Below, one piece after another: positions 11,533 to 21,586 of a DNA stretch of 64,000 nt. The position numbers and the translations under genes were made by a program. Positions within the stretch are counted from its first letter, which is position 1, and every line of letters starts with the position of its first letter. The stretch comes from Hybos culiciformis (taxonomy: Eukaryota; Arthropoda; Insecta; Diptera; Hybotidae). The DNA is taken from assembly GCA_964007475.1 (NCBI GenBank), contig OZ023273.1:51027525-51091524 (forward strand). Direction: 5' to 3'. The notes below the pieces were generated by a model. The model had not been told where the DNA came from. It was given only the letters and a program-made list of their open reading frames with translations, and did no database searches.

Positions 11533-11600
11533 GCTCAGTGGGAATGATCGATTGAAATGCCAAAGAACAAGGTTCGAATCCCGAAGAAGCTTAATAAAAA
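11533..11600 (+). repeat. tRNA-like repeat interrupted by hAT
   Basis: Box A GGCTCAGTGGGAATG and box B GGTTCGAATCCCG are followed by a stretch of TAAATAAAAA units. The 5' side is at 8717-8728 on the far side of the hAT element. Confidence 0.7.
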
Positions 11601-12465
11601 TAAACAAAAATAAATAAAAATGAAATAAAAAATAAATAAAAAAATTAGAATTAAAATAAAAAAAACTTTTTGCTCTTTTAACCGAAAATGACAACAAAAA
11701 AAATTACCTAAAAATTTACCAAATTTCAAAAAAAATTTTCGGTTGGCTGAACTTTTACGGCATTTTGGGTTGATTTTACCAAATATTTTTTTGGGAAAAT
11801 ATGTTTTCAATGTATTTTATGGACTGTTTATCATGGTGAATTATCTATATTTGTTGTAATGTATAATACTATCTACATAAGTATTTTTCATATTATTAAA
11901 GATCTTTACAAAAAAGTTTATGATAGCTTATGCGCCCGCTAAATTACAGTAAGATCATAGGAAATTAAAAGGCATCATAATATTAAAAAAATTATTTTAT
12001 TAGTGAAATTTGCAGAGTTTTTTTTTCTACTAAATTTAATATATTTAATGTCATTCATATAATCATATATGTATGTATGTACATATTTTCTCACCTTGTT
12101 TACGAAATCAAAAATATGTTTTAAATTTTTAATGTTTGAGAAGAAAAAACTTTTTTCATATTAGAATTTTACATAATAAAAATGTACTCAACAATATTTA
12201 CCATGTTCTCATTTACGTAAAATTATATAATAAATTCTTGACATATTCTTTCTCAAAATTTACACACTTCCGAACATATTTGTTGTATTTTTATATATTT
12301 AACATATTTGTTAAATATATATTAACATATTTGTTGTATTTTTATATATTTTATATATAAAAATATACATATTGATATTATATTCTTCCAAAAAAAATTT
12401 TTAAATATCTCAAATCCATTTAAGTTTAAATAATTTTATGTGAAAAAATTTAGGGGAACTCCTTT
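11601..12465. other. AT-rich stretch, no gene seen
   Basis: The first 190 bases contain TAAATAAAAA runs and the second half of the ACCAAAA-type repeat. After that there is only AT-rich sequence with ATATTTGTTGTATTTTTATA duplicated near 12280 and 12330. Confidence 0.45.
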
Positions 12466-12471
12466 CATAAT

Positions 12472-12547
12472 AAATTCTTTTTTTTTATGAAATTAGGTGA
12501 CCATCAAAAATTTCATAAAAAAAGTTAAAAAATTTATTATGAAAGAT
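12472..12547. repeat. short inverted repeat, CTTTCATAATAAATT
   Basis: CTTTCATAATAAATTCTTT is mirrored by AAAAAATTTATTATGAAAG around a 38-base centre. It is small enough to be a hairpin or a very short MITE. Confidence 0.6.
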
Positions 12548-12559
12548 GTTTATCTGTTT

Positions 12560-12849
12560 TGTGAAACACATTAAGGTAGTTTGTTCGGTCGATTTAAAAA
12601 CATGTTTTTGTGCTCAAGAACATGTTTTTCGAGTTCAATCTTTCAAATTGATTAATTTAATTTACATTTTGTACTGAGCAGCCCATCATTTCTGTGTTCA
12701 AAATCCAGAAAGTCTTATCTGCAAAATCTTTGTTTTGAGTTTTGAGTTTTTCGAACTCGAATGTCGAATGAGTCTAGGAAAATAAATTTTTACCCCCTAC
12801 AGAATAACTCAAATATATCATACAACGCGCCTAAAAAAGTATTAACTTC
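12560..12849 (-). repeat. foldback element end with GAAGTTAATACTT tip
   Basis: Ends CAACGCGCCTAAAAAAGT then ATTAACTTC, the tip shared by eight places in the window. Upstream are CATTCGACATTCGA-type words and a TTTGTACTGAGCAGCCCATC phrase from the M1 MITE family, so this is a mixed or chimeric copy. Confidence 0.55.
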
Positions 12850-14815
12850 ACAAAGTAGGTTTATCAAGGAAACATCTTAAGTGTCTTTCAAATATTTCCA
12901 TCATAAAACTTTTCTCATTATCATAATGAAGATTAGCACAATAAAATAAGTCAGTTGAAAAGGTTTTTTTAAAGAGGGTTTGTTTTTCAAATTAAATAAA
13001 ATTACAGAAAGTGAAAAATAAAATACGAATTATAACATATATAGTATAACATATATACATTATGGATTATACATAATGCTTCTGAACAATAGATTAAACA
13101 ATAATTCTTGTAAGCTTCATTAACAAATAATTTAATTACCCTTTGTATTATAAATTTTTAAAGGACTTCCCATTTCTTTGAAATTTTCACAATAATATTA
13201 TATTAATATCAATTGTATTTTTTTTATCGAAGAATTTATTATTGTTGTAAAGTCAATTTAAATATTTTGCAATACCTGAGAGATAATTTTACTCTGGGTC
13301 TGATAGAGTGTTAGAATATTGTATATAACAGACAAGCTCAAACTGCGGCTCATGAGCCGCATGTGGTTCTTTGACATTTTTTTTTTGGCTCAATAAAATA
13401 TTAAATTGTAAATGAAATTTTTAATTTTGAGTTTTATTATACAATTTTAATATAATTTTTCATATTTTCGTGCACATATTTTTGAAATAATTTTTAAATA
13501 TATTAAACGTAATTTTTTTTATTTAATAAATTTAGTTATATTAATAAATTATGATAACCAAATTTAATATCGCATTGAAAATTTTGCGGCTCTATAGTAT
13601 TTTACGATTTTTGAATATGGCATACATAAACCTTTGAGCACCCCGGGTATATAGGTATTATATTTTAATAAAATAATGAAAAAATTGTAAAATAGTAAAA
13701 ATATTAAAAAAAAATAAATAAAATAGAAAAGAAATATGAAGCCCGTTTTCAATATTCCAATTTAAAATATTTTTTTGATTTTTTATTTCTATAATCCAAT
13801 TTTGATTGAAATTCACCTCAGCTCCCTAATTTAACAATAATATAACAAGTTTGAAAATGAAAATTAATAAAAAACTGTTGAATACGTTTTTTTTAATTAC
13901 AGTATTCATGTTGTTAATTTTACTTAAACCATTATTAAATATGACTCTTTTTTTTTTTCTGTAATTTTGCTGCAAATATTTTTCTCGTAAAGGGCAGAAC
14001 CGCCGTAAGGACAAAAACTTATATTTTTTTTACAGGTCTATCGCCCTCTTACAACATCGAAAAAATATTATAAATGCTTTTGTGGTAAAATGTTTTTGTT
14101 CTACTTTTCAATTTTAATTTTATAAAACATTTCATAGGAAAAATAAATACCTTCAAAGGTTTTATTTAATTTTTTCCTTCATTGTTCTTATTCCTTATTG
14201 TCCTTATTAAAAAACATAATATTTATATAAATGAATGACATTAAAAATATTCATTCATTTACACGAAGGAGTGTTACTACCTACGAATAAATACTAAAGG
14301 CAGAGTACATCCAGCTCTAGAAAGAAGTATCTCTCTTACATATGTAGTGAGACCAAACATTAACAGTACAGGGTGTTTTATATAATATCACAATATTTTT
14401 TTTCACTATTTTAGATTTTTTGTTTCCACACCTTTGATTTAAAAAAATAGTTCCGATTTGCCCTTTTTTCGTCGGAAGCAAAAAAACCCCTAGAGGTTTG
14501 AGGGAGGCGACAGCTGCCCCTCATTCAGCATAACAGCTTTCTATTTCAAACATTTTTATACATTATGAGGGCCATATCTCTGAAACCCGAAACCATTTTT
14601 GGATTTGGAGTTTATGGAGCCTTTACCCCCTCAACAAGTTTCAGCCAAATCGAGCTTGCACACGTAAACTTCACTTACAACTAGAGAAATTTTTGGAATC
14701 CATTGACTTTATTTTGAAATAAAAATAATTTTACACCTAACCTAATCCGATTCCTGTAACTAACATTTGATTTAAAAAAATTAAGCTAATTACTCTGTAT
14801 ATTTTCTTGACTGAC
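12850..14815. other. intergenic, no gene seen
   Basis: AT-rich sequence without a supportable gene. At 13337-13385 GCGGCTCATGAGCCGC is a short GC-rich palindrome that resembles the ends of some hAT elements, with GCGGCTCTATAG at 13586 as a possible partner. At 14370 ACAGGGTGTTTTAT begins a less AT-rich 450-base stretch that looks like an old repeat of unknown kind. Confidence 0.4.
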
Positions 14816-14823
14816 ATTTTGGT

Positions 14824-15577
14824 TAGTGTTTTCAACCCGGGTACCCGGGTGTCGGGTACCCGTAAATTTGACCATTATTTCGGGTATTTCAAAACCCGGG
14901 TAGTAACATCGAGTATCCGGGTATTAAAGTTTTGAAATTCAAAAAGCAAATTTCAAAACCAAATTGCACAGTCATAGGCGAGCTTAAAAAATATTTTCGC
15001 ATTCGAAAATTTGAAATATTGACTTACATGTTACATGTTTTATAAGTAGGTCGTAATAAATTAATGCTTAATTGAATTATTTTTATTTCAAAAACATAGA
15101 AAAAAAAAATAGAAATGTGTTTTTCTGAAAAAAATATTCTTTGTGCTTTTGATTAATCAAAATACTGCTGAGCTGAGGAAGTGAAATTAAAAAATCGTAA
15201 GTGAAGAAAAATTATGCAAATTGATGTTATGCGCTCGATTGAATTTTTTGTTCTTGCAGCTTGTAAAATGTCTCGAGTCTGGAATTACTTTGAGAAATTA
15301 ACATCAACTGAATCACTCGGAGCGTGTTTTTTCCATTGCTGGAATATTTTGTAGTAAATTAAGTAATAGAATGAGCCCAGATACATTAAATGCTTTAATT
15401 TTTATAAAATATTATTTTCTTAATAAACAAAAAATTTAAATAATTAACGTGTTTTTTTGTTTCCAGCTTTTTTTGCAATATTTCTTAATACCCGGGTAGC
15501 CCGGGTTACCCGAAAACTTTGAAATATTACAACTCGAGTACCCGGGTACTTTTATTTCCGGGTATTTGAAAACACTA
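14824..15577 (+). mobile_element. hAT transposon, internal-deletion derivative (754 bp)
   Basis: Exact 8-base duplication ATTTTGGT at 14816-14823 and 15578-15585. Ends are TAGTGTTTTCAA and its inverse. Immediately inside both ends the motif CCCGGGTA/TACCCGGG is repeated about six times, very GC-rich against the surroundings; repeated subterminal words are typical transposase-binding sites of hAT elements (family knowledge). The interior joins an N-terminal fragment directly to the C-terminal domain. Confidence 0.85.
15258..15438 (+). pseudogene. hAT transposase, N- and C-terminal pieces fused by deletion
   Basis: KMSRVWNYFEKL (from about 15267) matches the start of a BED zinc finger (S.VW.YF). 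After a frame change the sequence reads SERVFSIAGIFCSKLSNRMS, then PDTLNALIFIKYYF and a stop near 15437. This second part is the hATC dimerisation domain (SERVFS.AG......NR.SP..LN.L.F). Everything between, including the DDE catalytic residues, is deleted. It is a typical non-autonomous hAT relic. Confidence 0.8.
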
Positions 15578-15585
15578 ATTTTGGT

Positions 15586-16430
15586 GCACTTTGTTTTATG
15601 TTAAATATTTAAAAATATTGGAAGTAATTAGAAATCTGAACCGAGCTAGCCGACGCGAAGATCTGAAGAACTTTAGTTTGAATAAAAGTTCAACTCGCCG
15701 ATTCAAAAATTTTCAAACCAGAAATTTAATTCGAAAACAAAAAATTAGGTATATTTTTTAATTATTTTTTTACTTTGAACGGGTTTTTAAATTTATGAAA
15801 TATTATTTTTCGTCTAAACTGGAAGCAATTTGTGAATTCCTATTTTATAATTGAGTTGATTTTATCCGGTTGTCGCTATAGCACAGATTGCTCCAATAAA
15901 CTAATTTGCTCGCCAACTCAACGGCATTGATAAGTTTATTTTTTGAAATGACATTTTGGTCCAAAAAAAACTTATGTGAAGTACGTCAACGTTTATAGTA
16001 TAAAAAAAGGACAACATCCTTGGTTTATATGCTTAATAGAAATAGAAGCGTATTCTGTAATAGACCAAATTTATATTTCCTACTACGATCTATCTACCTC
16101 TGACGTTCGTTTATGAATGACCATCATTACTCATTTTTCCTTACTTCATTTTATTTTCTATATCTCGCCAACTATGATCCTATATCTCGCCAACTATGAT
16201 AAATTACAAATTCTTACGTAATCTTGCAATAGCTTAGGTAACTTAAATTAAATATTTCATGGCGTCAACCATCAGAGGTAGGAAGATTACTTCTTTTAGT
16301 TTTTAAGGAAACAATAACAACAACGGGATTTTGTTGCTTACAATTCCTTTTTTTATATGAAATTATGAAAATATATTTAAATCCTTCGCCCTAACACCTT
16401 TGCTAAATATAAAATTTTCATTTTGGTTTC
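15586..16430. other. intergenic, no gene seen
   Basis: No gene recognised. TATATCTCGCCAACTATGAT occurs twice in tandem at 16161-16199. Confidence 0.45.
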
Positions 16431-16436
16431 ATTAAG

Positions 16437-16830
16437 AGCCCGTTCCCAAACTGAAACTATTTGAAATAGTAAAATATACCTTTTCTGCTAAAGAAAATTC
16501 CTTTTTTTCAGAAATTGAAATAGGCTTGACATTTAATCTGTATCATCTGCAACGTCTGCTTAAATTTTAAATTTTTTGTTTTTTTTAAAAATGAGGTGCA
16601 CTAAAAAGTACACCTATAAACTGAGTTTGTTATGAGAAATTTTAAATTTCCCTTTGCAGATTTTTAAAATATAAAATATCATTTCGGAACGATTTTTACG
16701 TCAAAAAATCTTGATTTGTCAAATAATTGTAAAATAACAGCTGTAAAATCGTGTCGTTCCAAAACTAGAAATTCTAGAAATTAAAAAAATTAGCAGTTTC
16801 TAAAATAGTCTCAGTTTGGGAACGGGCTCT
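16437..16830. mobile_element. PIF/Harbinger-like MITE (~394 bp)
   Basis: Inverted ends GAGCCCGTTCCCAAACTGAA (left) and, inverted, GAGCCCGTTCCCAAACTGAG (right), flanked by TAA on both sides. A three-base TWA duplication with a G-rich tip is characteristic of Tourist / PIF-Harbinger MITEs. No coding capacity. A worn relative of its right half (CCCTTTGCAGA, AAATCGTGTCGTT) is at 60890-61090. Confidence 0.75.
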
Positions 16831-16857
16831 AACCTTTATGAAATATATTAGCCTTTT

Positions 16858-17312
16858 GTATCAAAAAAAATTTTTTTTATCAAAATTTAAATTTTGAGAA
16901 ATATCAATTATTGGAAAAATCTGCGTACAGCCGGTTTTAATGCCGCGTCTCCAAAATTAACTAATAATGGCATTTGAAAGGCAATTGAATGTAGATAATT
17001 TTGCGCCATATAATTTTATCCCTACGATAAGTGAAAGTGTCAAAAATCGCCTTTGAAAATCATAAAAAGAAGCGGTTCTAACCTATTTTCCAGCATTTCT
17101 AAGCTATTCCTATGACTTTCAAAGACAATTTTTGACACTTTCCCTTATCGTACAGATAAAATTATATGGCGCAAAATTATCTACATTCAATTACCTTTCA
17201 AATGAGATTACTAGTTAATTTCTGAAACGCGGCATTGAAACAGGCTGTACTCAGACAGTTCAAAAAATGTATATTATTTCTCAAAATTTAAATTTTGAAA
17301 AAAAAAAAAATG
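16858..17312. mobile_element. long foldback, ~200-base arms
   Basis: The left arm (TCAAAATTTAAATTTTGAGA, TGCGTACAGCCGG, AAAATTATCT-type words, TATAATTTTATC) is mirrored in the right arm to 17310 with about 85-90% agreement by eye. The centre is ATCATAAAAAGAAGCGG. No target duplication could be fixed. Confidence 0.7.
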
Positions 17313-17559
17313 TTTTCACAAAAAAACTTTTTTCATAGAGTACTTTTAAATGACATCAAAAACTGGGAACATGTTGAACAAAAAATAAGAAACGAGCCCG
17401 TACGCAAACTTTTTCTACCTAGTGTATACCAAAAAAAATATTTACATAAATACTATGTTGATTTTATTCTATGCTGAATTCTTATTTGCACATTATACAA
17501 TGTGCAATTTGATCACGGTATACAAAAAAAATTGTATACTGTGTTGATTTTTTTCTGGG

Positions 17560-17699
17560 TAGAGTTTTTTTGTGAACAGTAGCACAGTAGTCAATTTCGA
17601 ATGGATTTGCATGAACTTGACTACAAATCAATTGGCGCCCTATTTGTTAGGCGCCCTGTGCAAGTGCACATCATGCACATATAGCAGGACCGGCCCTGT
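17560..17699. mobile_element. hAT right terminus, solitary
   Basis: GGCGCCCTGTGCAAGTGCAC, then GCACATATAGCAGGACCGG and CCCTG resembles the right end of the hAT group whose ends read CAGGGCCGG. A GGCGCC palindrome is repeated just inside. No matching left end is evident nearby. Confidence 0.55.
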
Positions 17700-18345
17700 G
17701 TGCACTAAAGAAAATTATTTTAATTCTCCTCTTATCTTTCTTTTATACATTGTTGCGTGATTTTCACTACTTTTTTCATTAACTTACAATAGTCCTTTAA
17801 TTATTTCCTGACTCCCTGATTGCTGATATCAGTTTCGTGTGGTTAGTATTTATCAATTGGGTGGTTAGTATTTATGTGTTCAAAATTCAGAAAGTCTTAT
17901 CTACAAAATCTTTGTTTTGAGTTAGAGCGGAATAAAAGTTTTTTTAAATTACAAAATATGTATTTGTTATAAAATTGTAATTTGTTTAGAAAAGTTTTGA
18001 GAACAAATTTGGTTTCAGTTTCTTGTTTATAAATTATCAAATCATTAGTTTAAACTTCTGTTATTTGAATAAGAAGTAAATAAGACGTTTTCATAGTAAA
18101 CTTAATATTATTTTCCAAAAGCACAATAAAAAAATTTTTAGTTAGGACGTTTGTCCAATGTCTATAACTTCTTAACGGATTGTCATAGAAGAAATAGGGT
18201 AAGGACGAAAATAAACTACATAAATAAAGAAGCAACTTTATAATATTATCTCAATTTTGTCTTATCATCATTTAAGACGTTTCGGCTTTTGAACACAGAT
18301 TTATCAATTGGACGTAATTTTTATTAGATAATTTTTGTTTACTTA
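17700..18345. other. intergenic, repeat debris
   Basis: Contains a copy of TGTGTTCAAAATTCAGAAAG and CTTATCTACAAAATCTTTG, also found at 12690-12740. No gene seen. Confidence 0.4.
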
Positions 18346-18350
18346 TTTTT

Positions 18351-18490
18351 GAAGTTAATACTTCTTTAGGCGCGTTGTATAATATAATTGAGTTATTCTG
18401 TACGGGTGAAAATTTATTTTCGTAGACTCATTCGACATTCGACTTCGAAAAACGCGACATGGTTTTTTGACGTTTTAACACTCAAAAGAA
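18351..18490 (+). repeat. foldback element end, GAAGTTAATACTTC tip
   Basis: The tip palindrome is at 18351-18364, followed by TTTAGGCGCGTTGTATAATA and CTCATTCGACATTCGA. It is the mirror of the 12790-12849 end. Confidence 0.65.
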
Positions 18491-18608
18491 AGATTGGTCC
18501 ACTCAATAACCATTTTTGTCATTTATAAAAACAAAATAATTTGGCGCGAAAAATTTTAATTCAAATTATTTTTTAAAAATCTTTTTATTTAAAATTAAAA
18601 TTTTTTTT

Positions 18609-19080
18609 GAAGTTTATACTTCTTTAGCGGCGTCTGATGAATTTTGGTAGAGGGTAAAAATCCATTTTCATATAGAATTTTTCTGAGAATGGTCATCATT
18701 TTTCTCAGAAAAATTAGAATAAGAATACTTATTTTTTTATTATATTTAAGAAACCCAATATCATATGGACAATATGGCTTAGTGGCTAGAACATCGGACT
18801 GTAAGTCTGAAGGTGCCTGGTTCGATTCCCAATGAAAACTTTTTTTTTTAATTTCAAATATATGTATATATAGGGCCCAATATTACAAGCAAAAAGATTA
18901 CATATTCAACCAATAAAAAAATTATGGTTAAAAAAAAATTAAAAATTATTATGTTCAAAAAAATTAAAAAAAAATTAAAATTCATTGGGGAATCAACCTG
19001 ACACCTTCACTCTCATAGCCTGATGTTCTAGCCTCTAAGCCATATAGCCCATATGATTTTGGATTTCTAAAATATAATAA
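18609..19080. repeat. tRNA-like foldback element with tip and both tRNA-like arms
   Basis: Left tip GAAGTTTATACTTC (18609-18622), the TTTCTCAGAAAAAT block, then a plus strand tRNA-like copy at 18770-18832: box A TGGCTTAGTGG, CTGTAAG loop and box B GGTTCGATTCC. A minus strand tRNA-like copy follows at 18986-19055 after about 150 AT-rich bases. The loop CTGTAAG flanked by TCGGA and TCTGA forms a perfect 5-base anticodon stem with GTA as anticodon, so the source was probably tRNA-Tyr. The acceptor stem does not pair. Confidence 0.75.
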
Positions 19081-19305
19081 AAAAATTCTAATAAACCATT
19101 CATTTTTTTGTTTTTATTTTATTGTAGGAGAATATGAAATAATACTCAAAAAAGAAAATAAGAAAAGAATTAGAATACTCAAAAAACGAGTTTGAAAAAT
19201 TAATACAACACAAAATCTTCATCGTTTTTTCAATAAATTGAGATTTAATATTACTTAGGAAAATAAATCAAAAATATTTTTTGTATTTTTTTAGAAAGCT
19301 AAACT

Positions 19306-19380
19306 CATATAGACAATATGGCTTAGTAGTAGAACATCACTCTGTAAGTCTGAAGGTGCCTGGTTCGATTCCCAATGACG
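19306..19380 (+). repeat. tRNA-like repeat (Tyr type)
   Basis: GACAATATGGCTTAGTAG, CTGTAAGTCTGAAGG, then GGTTCGATTCCC. One base is lost from the D arm compared with the other copies. Preceded by the TTTAGAAAGC flank typical of the family. Confidence 0.7.
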
Positions 19381-20460
19381 ACTTTTTTGTGAAATATTTT
19401 AATTTTTTTTTTTCATAATAATTAGTTTTTTTGAGATATTTAAACAAACCAAAATGTTTTTATCAGCCACTAAGGCCACTAATTTATAATTTTTATATAT
19501 ATTCTATTTTTGAAGCAAAACACAGAGCTAAAATTGTAGCAAATTTGGTGGCAAAGGTTATTTTTTGGTTCAAAAAAATTTTCAAATTAGGCGCTCTTTG
19601 GTTTTTTATTTTAATTTATATAAAAGGAAAAAACTTTTAATTAATAAATAGTGTTTTATAATTTTATAATACATATTATAAAATTAAAATGTAGCTAAAA
19701 ACTTATTTGAGAACTTAGTTGAAAACTGTATAATTTCATATATAAATTAATGCAATTGAATATTGCTATAAAATGGATGTAAAAAATATTGAAAACGTTG
19801 ACAGATGCATAAATTTAAGTATCGAGATCCTATATTATTTTAAAAATTTAATTGTGAAAAAAAAAACTATCCTATTCAGAAATCAGTTTTTTAATAGCGA
19901 GTTGAATGAACTATTTTTCAATATTGTGGGCAGCGTACTGCCAATATTCACAGCTTTTTCGTGCAATCTTATTTTCACAATAGAATTAACATAATCTTGT
20001 GATCATTCATAAAAAATTTAGACACCGGATAATAGGTATATCACTAAAGTTCCAACTAATTTTCAAACATGTTTTACCACTTACTATGACAAGACAGTTA
20101 TATGTATATATATGTATTTAAACAAGCATTTGTTAATCCTGTTGTATAGTTAATAAGATAATAAACGCTAAAAAAAGTACGAATTTCCCGGGAGAAAAAT
20201 AAGTAAGAAAAGTGATCACATTTCATTTCATGTTTCATGTTTTTGTTTTATTTTTTTTACAGAGATCATGTAACCACTAAAGTTATAAACATTATATCCT
20301 ATAAAACAAATTTATAATATTGGACGCACTAAACTGGTTACAAATAGTTTTATTAAAGCCTTGAGAAACAACATCGGTATATTTTGGCATTGATAGTATA
20401 GATATCGATCAAGTAATTTATCATTATAGGTTTTCCCGGCTCCAAATATGCAAAAAAAAA
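19381..20460. other. no gene confirmed
   Basis: AT-rich. One 73-codon frame (19773-19994, plus) ends FFNIVGSVLPIFTAFSCN; it is discussed among the rejected items. No other structure stands out. Confidence 0.35.
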
Positions 20461-20463
20461 AAA

Positions 20464-20670
20464 ACACGAAGCAGTCATAGAACTGCCTACAGAAGTTTAT
20501 ACTTAAAAATTTAAAGTATGAAATAACAGTGGCTACAAATGATAGGCTGCTGAGTATAAAATGTAAATTAAAATAAAAATATTTTAATTAACATTTTGTA
20601 CTGTCATTTGTAGGTGGTTTAAATTTTTTAAGTATAAACTTCTGTAGGCAGTTCTATGACTGCTTCGTGT
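20464..20670. mobile_element. M1 foldback MITE, complete
   Basis: The left end ACACGAAGCAGTCATAGAAC continues into TGCCTACAGAAGTTTATAC; the right end is its exact inverse (GTTCTATGACTGCTTCGTGT). Arms are about 90 bases, with CAGTGGCTACAAATGAT near the centre. Other copies: 34039-34248, 54201-55511, and halves at 22936 and 29727. No coding sequence. Confidence 0.8.
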
Positions 20671-20689
20671 GTTTTTTCATAATATGTAG

Positions 20690-20912
20690 TTCTGATGAAA
20701 TAAAGATTATCTGACCAAAAATTTTGGGTAGGGATCTACGGTTAGGGCCAGGCTCAAAATGTACAAAAAAAAATTTTCAAAATAGGTGGCTCTGGTGAAA
20801 TAAAGATTATCTGACCAAAAATTTTGAGTAGAGAGTTACGGTTAGGGTCCGGCTCAAAATATGCAAAAAAAAAAAAATTTAAAAATAGGTAGCTCCGGTG
20901 AAAAAGATTACC
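20690..20912 (-). repeat. ~100-base satellite (S100), 2-3 units
   Basis: Units such as GAAATAAAGATTATCTGACC, then AAAAATTTTGGGTAGGGA and CTACGGTTAGGG. Same satellite as 33560, 34790, 41545, 46019 and 52350. The array continues after a MITE at 21343. Confidence 0.75.
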
Positions 20913-20915
20913 TTA

Positions 20916-21342
20916 TAAGCTATTTCCATTCATCCAATATATCCCACATAAATTCCGTTATTTCACTTACCGTTTCCATTACATTAAGTGGAATACGAAG
21001 TGGAATATATTGACATTTAAAAAAAAAAAAAATTTAATAATTTTTTTTTTATTACTTTTTCATACAAAAAAAAATTTATTTATGTTTTTTTATTTATTTT
21101 TTTGTCACTTTGACAAAAAAATTTCTGACCAACCAAAAAATAATTTAAAAAAGTACCTAAAAATGTACTTTTTTTTATAAATTATGTACTTTTTTTGATA
21201 AATTTGGAATCCGAACCCTAACTTAAGTGGGATATGTAAAAGGGAAATAGAAATACAGGAATTTATTTTTATATGGAAATTTACCTGAAATATTCCGGAA
21301 AACTGAATATTCCACAAATATTCCACTAATAGAAATAGGTTA
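20916..21342. mobile_element. PIF/Harbinger-like MITE in satellite (427 bp)
   Basis: The ends TAAGCTATTTCCATT and, inverted at right, TAACCTATTTCTATT are flanked by TTA at 20913-20915 and 21343-21345. Removing it restores the satellite phrase GATTACCTTACCAAAAATTT, which supports the boundaries. Contains two poly-T/A foldback stretches. A relative lies at 54625-55041. Confidence 0.75.
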
Positions 21343-21400
21343 TTACCAAAAATTTTGGGTAGGCAGCTACGGTTAGAGTGGCGCCGTAATATTTGTCCTC
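21343..21400 (-). repeat. S100 satellite, resumed unit
   Basis: CCAAAAATTTTGGGTAGG, CAGCTACGGTTAGAG continues the unit interrupted at 20912. Confidence 0.65.
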
Positions 21401-21404
21401 GATG

Positions 21405-21480
21405 AAATTTGAAATAACAGTGGCTACAAATGATGGGATGCTCAGTACAAAATGTAAATTAAAATAAAAATCATTTTTAT
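21405..21480 (+). repeat. M1 MITE, half copy
   Basis: GAAATAACAGTGGCTACAAA, then GCTCAGTACAAAATGTAAAT. The tip is missing. The opposite half is at 22936-23066, beyond the 1.4-kb repeat, suggesting that repeat landed inside this MITE. Confidence 0.6.
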
Positions 21481-21586
21481 TGAAGGCATGATTTTCTATT
21501 GTTACTTTTTATTTTTATACTTTAATAACATAAAAGAGTTAAATTTAAAATTAAACAAGTAACAATAGAAAATCAAACCTTCAATA

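Noticed and set aside
18770..18832. Functional tRNA-Tyr gene
   Set aside because: A and B boxes and anticodon arm are good, but acceptor and T stems do not pair, and the sequence recurs in decayed form with the same flanks.
19773..19994. 73-codon frame ending FFNIVGSVLPIFTAFSCN, possibly a chemoreceptor last exon
   Set aside because: The resemblance to the last membrane segment of gustatory receptors is weak, with no CG motif, no splice acceptor checked and no upstream exons.
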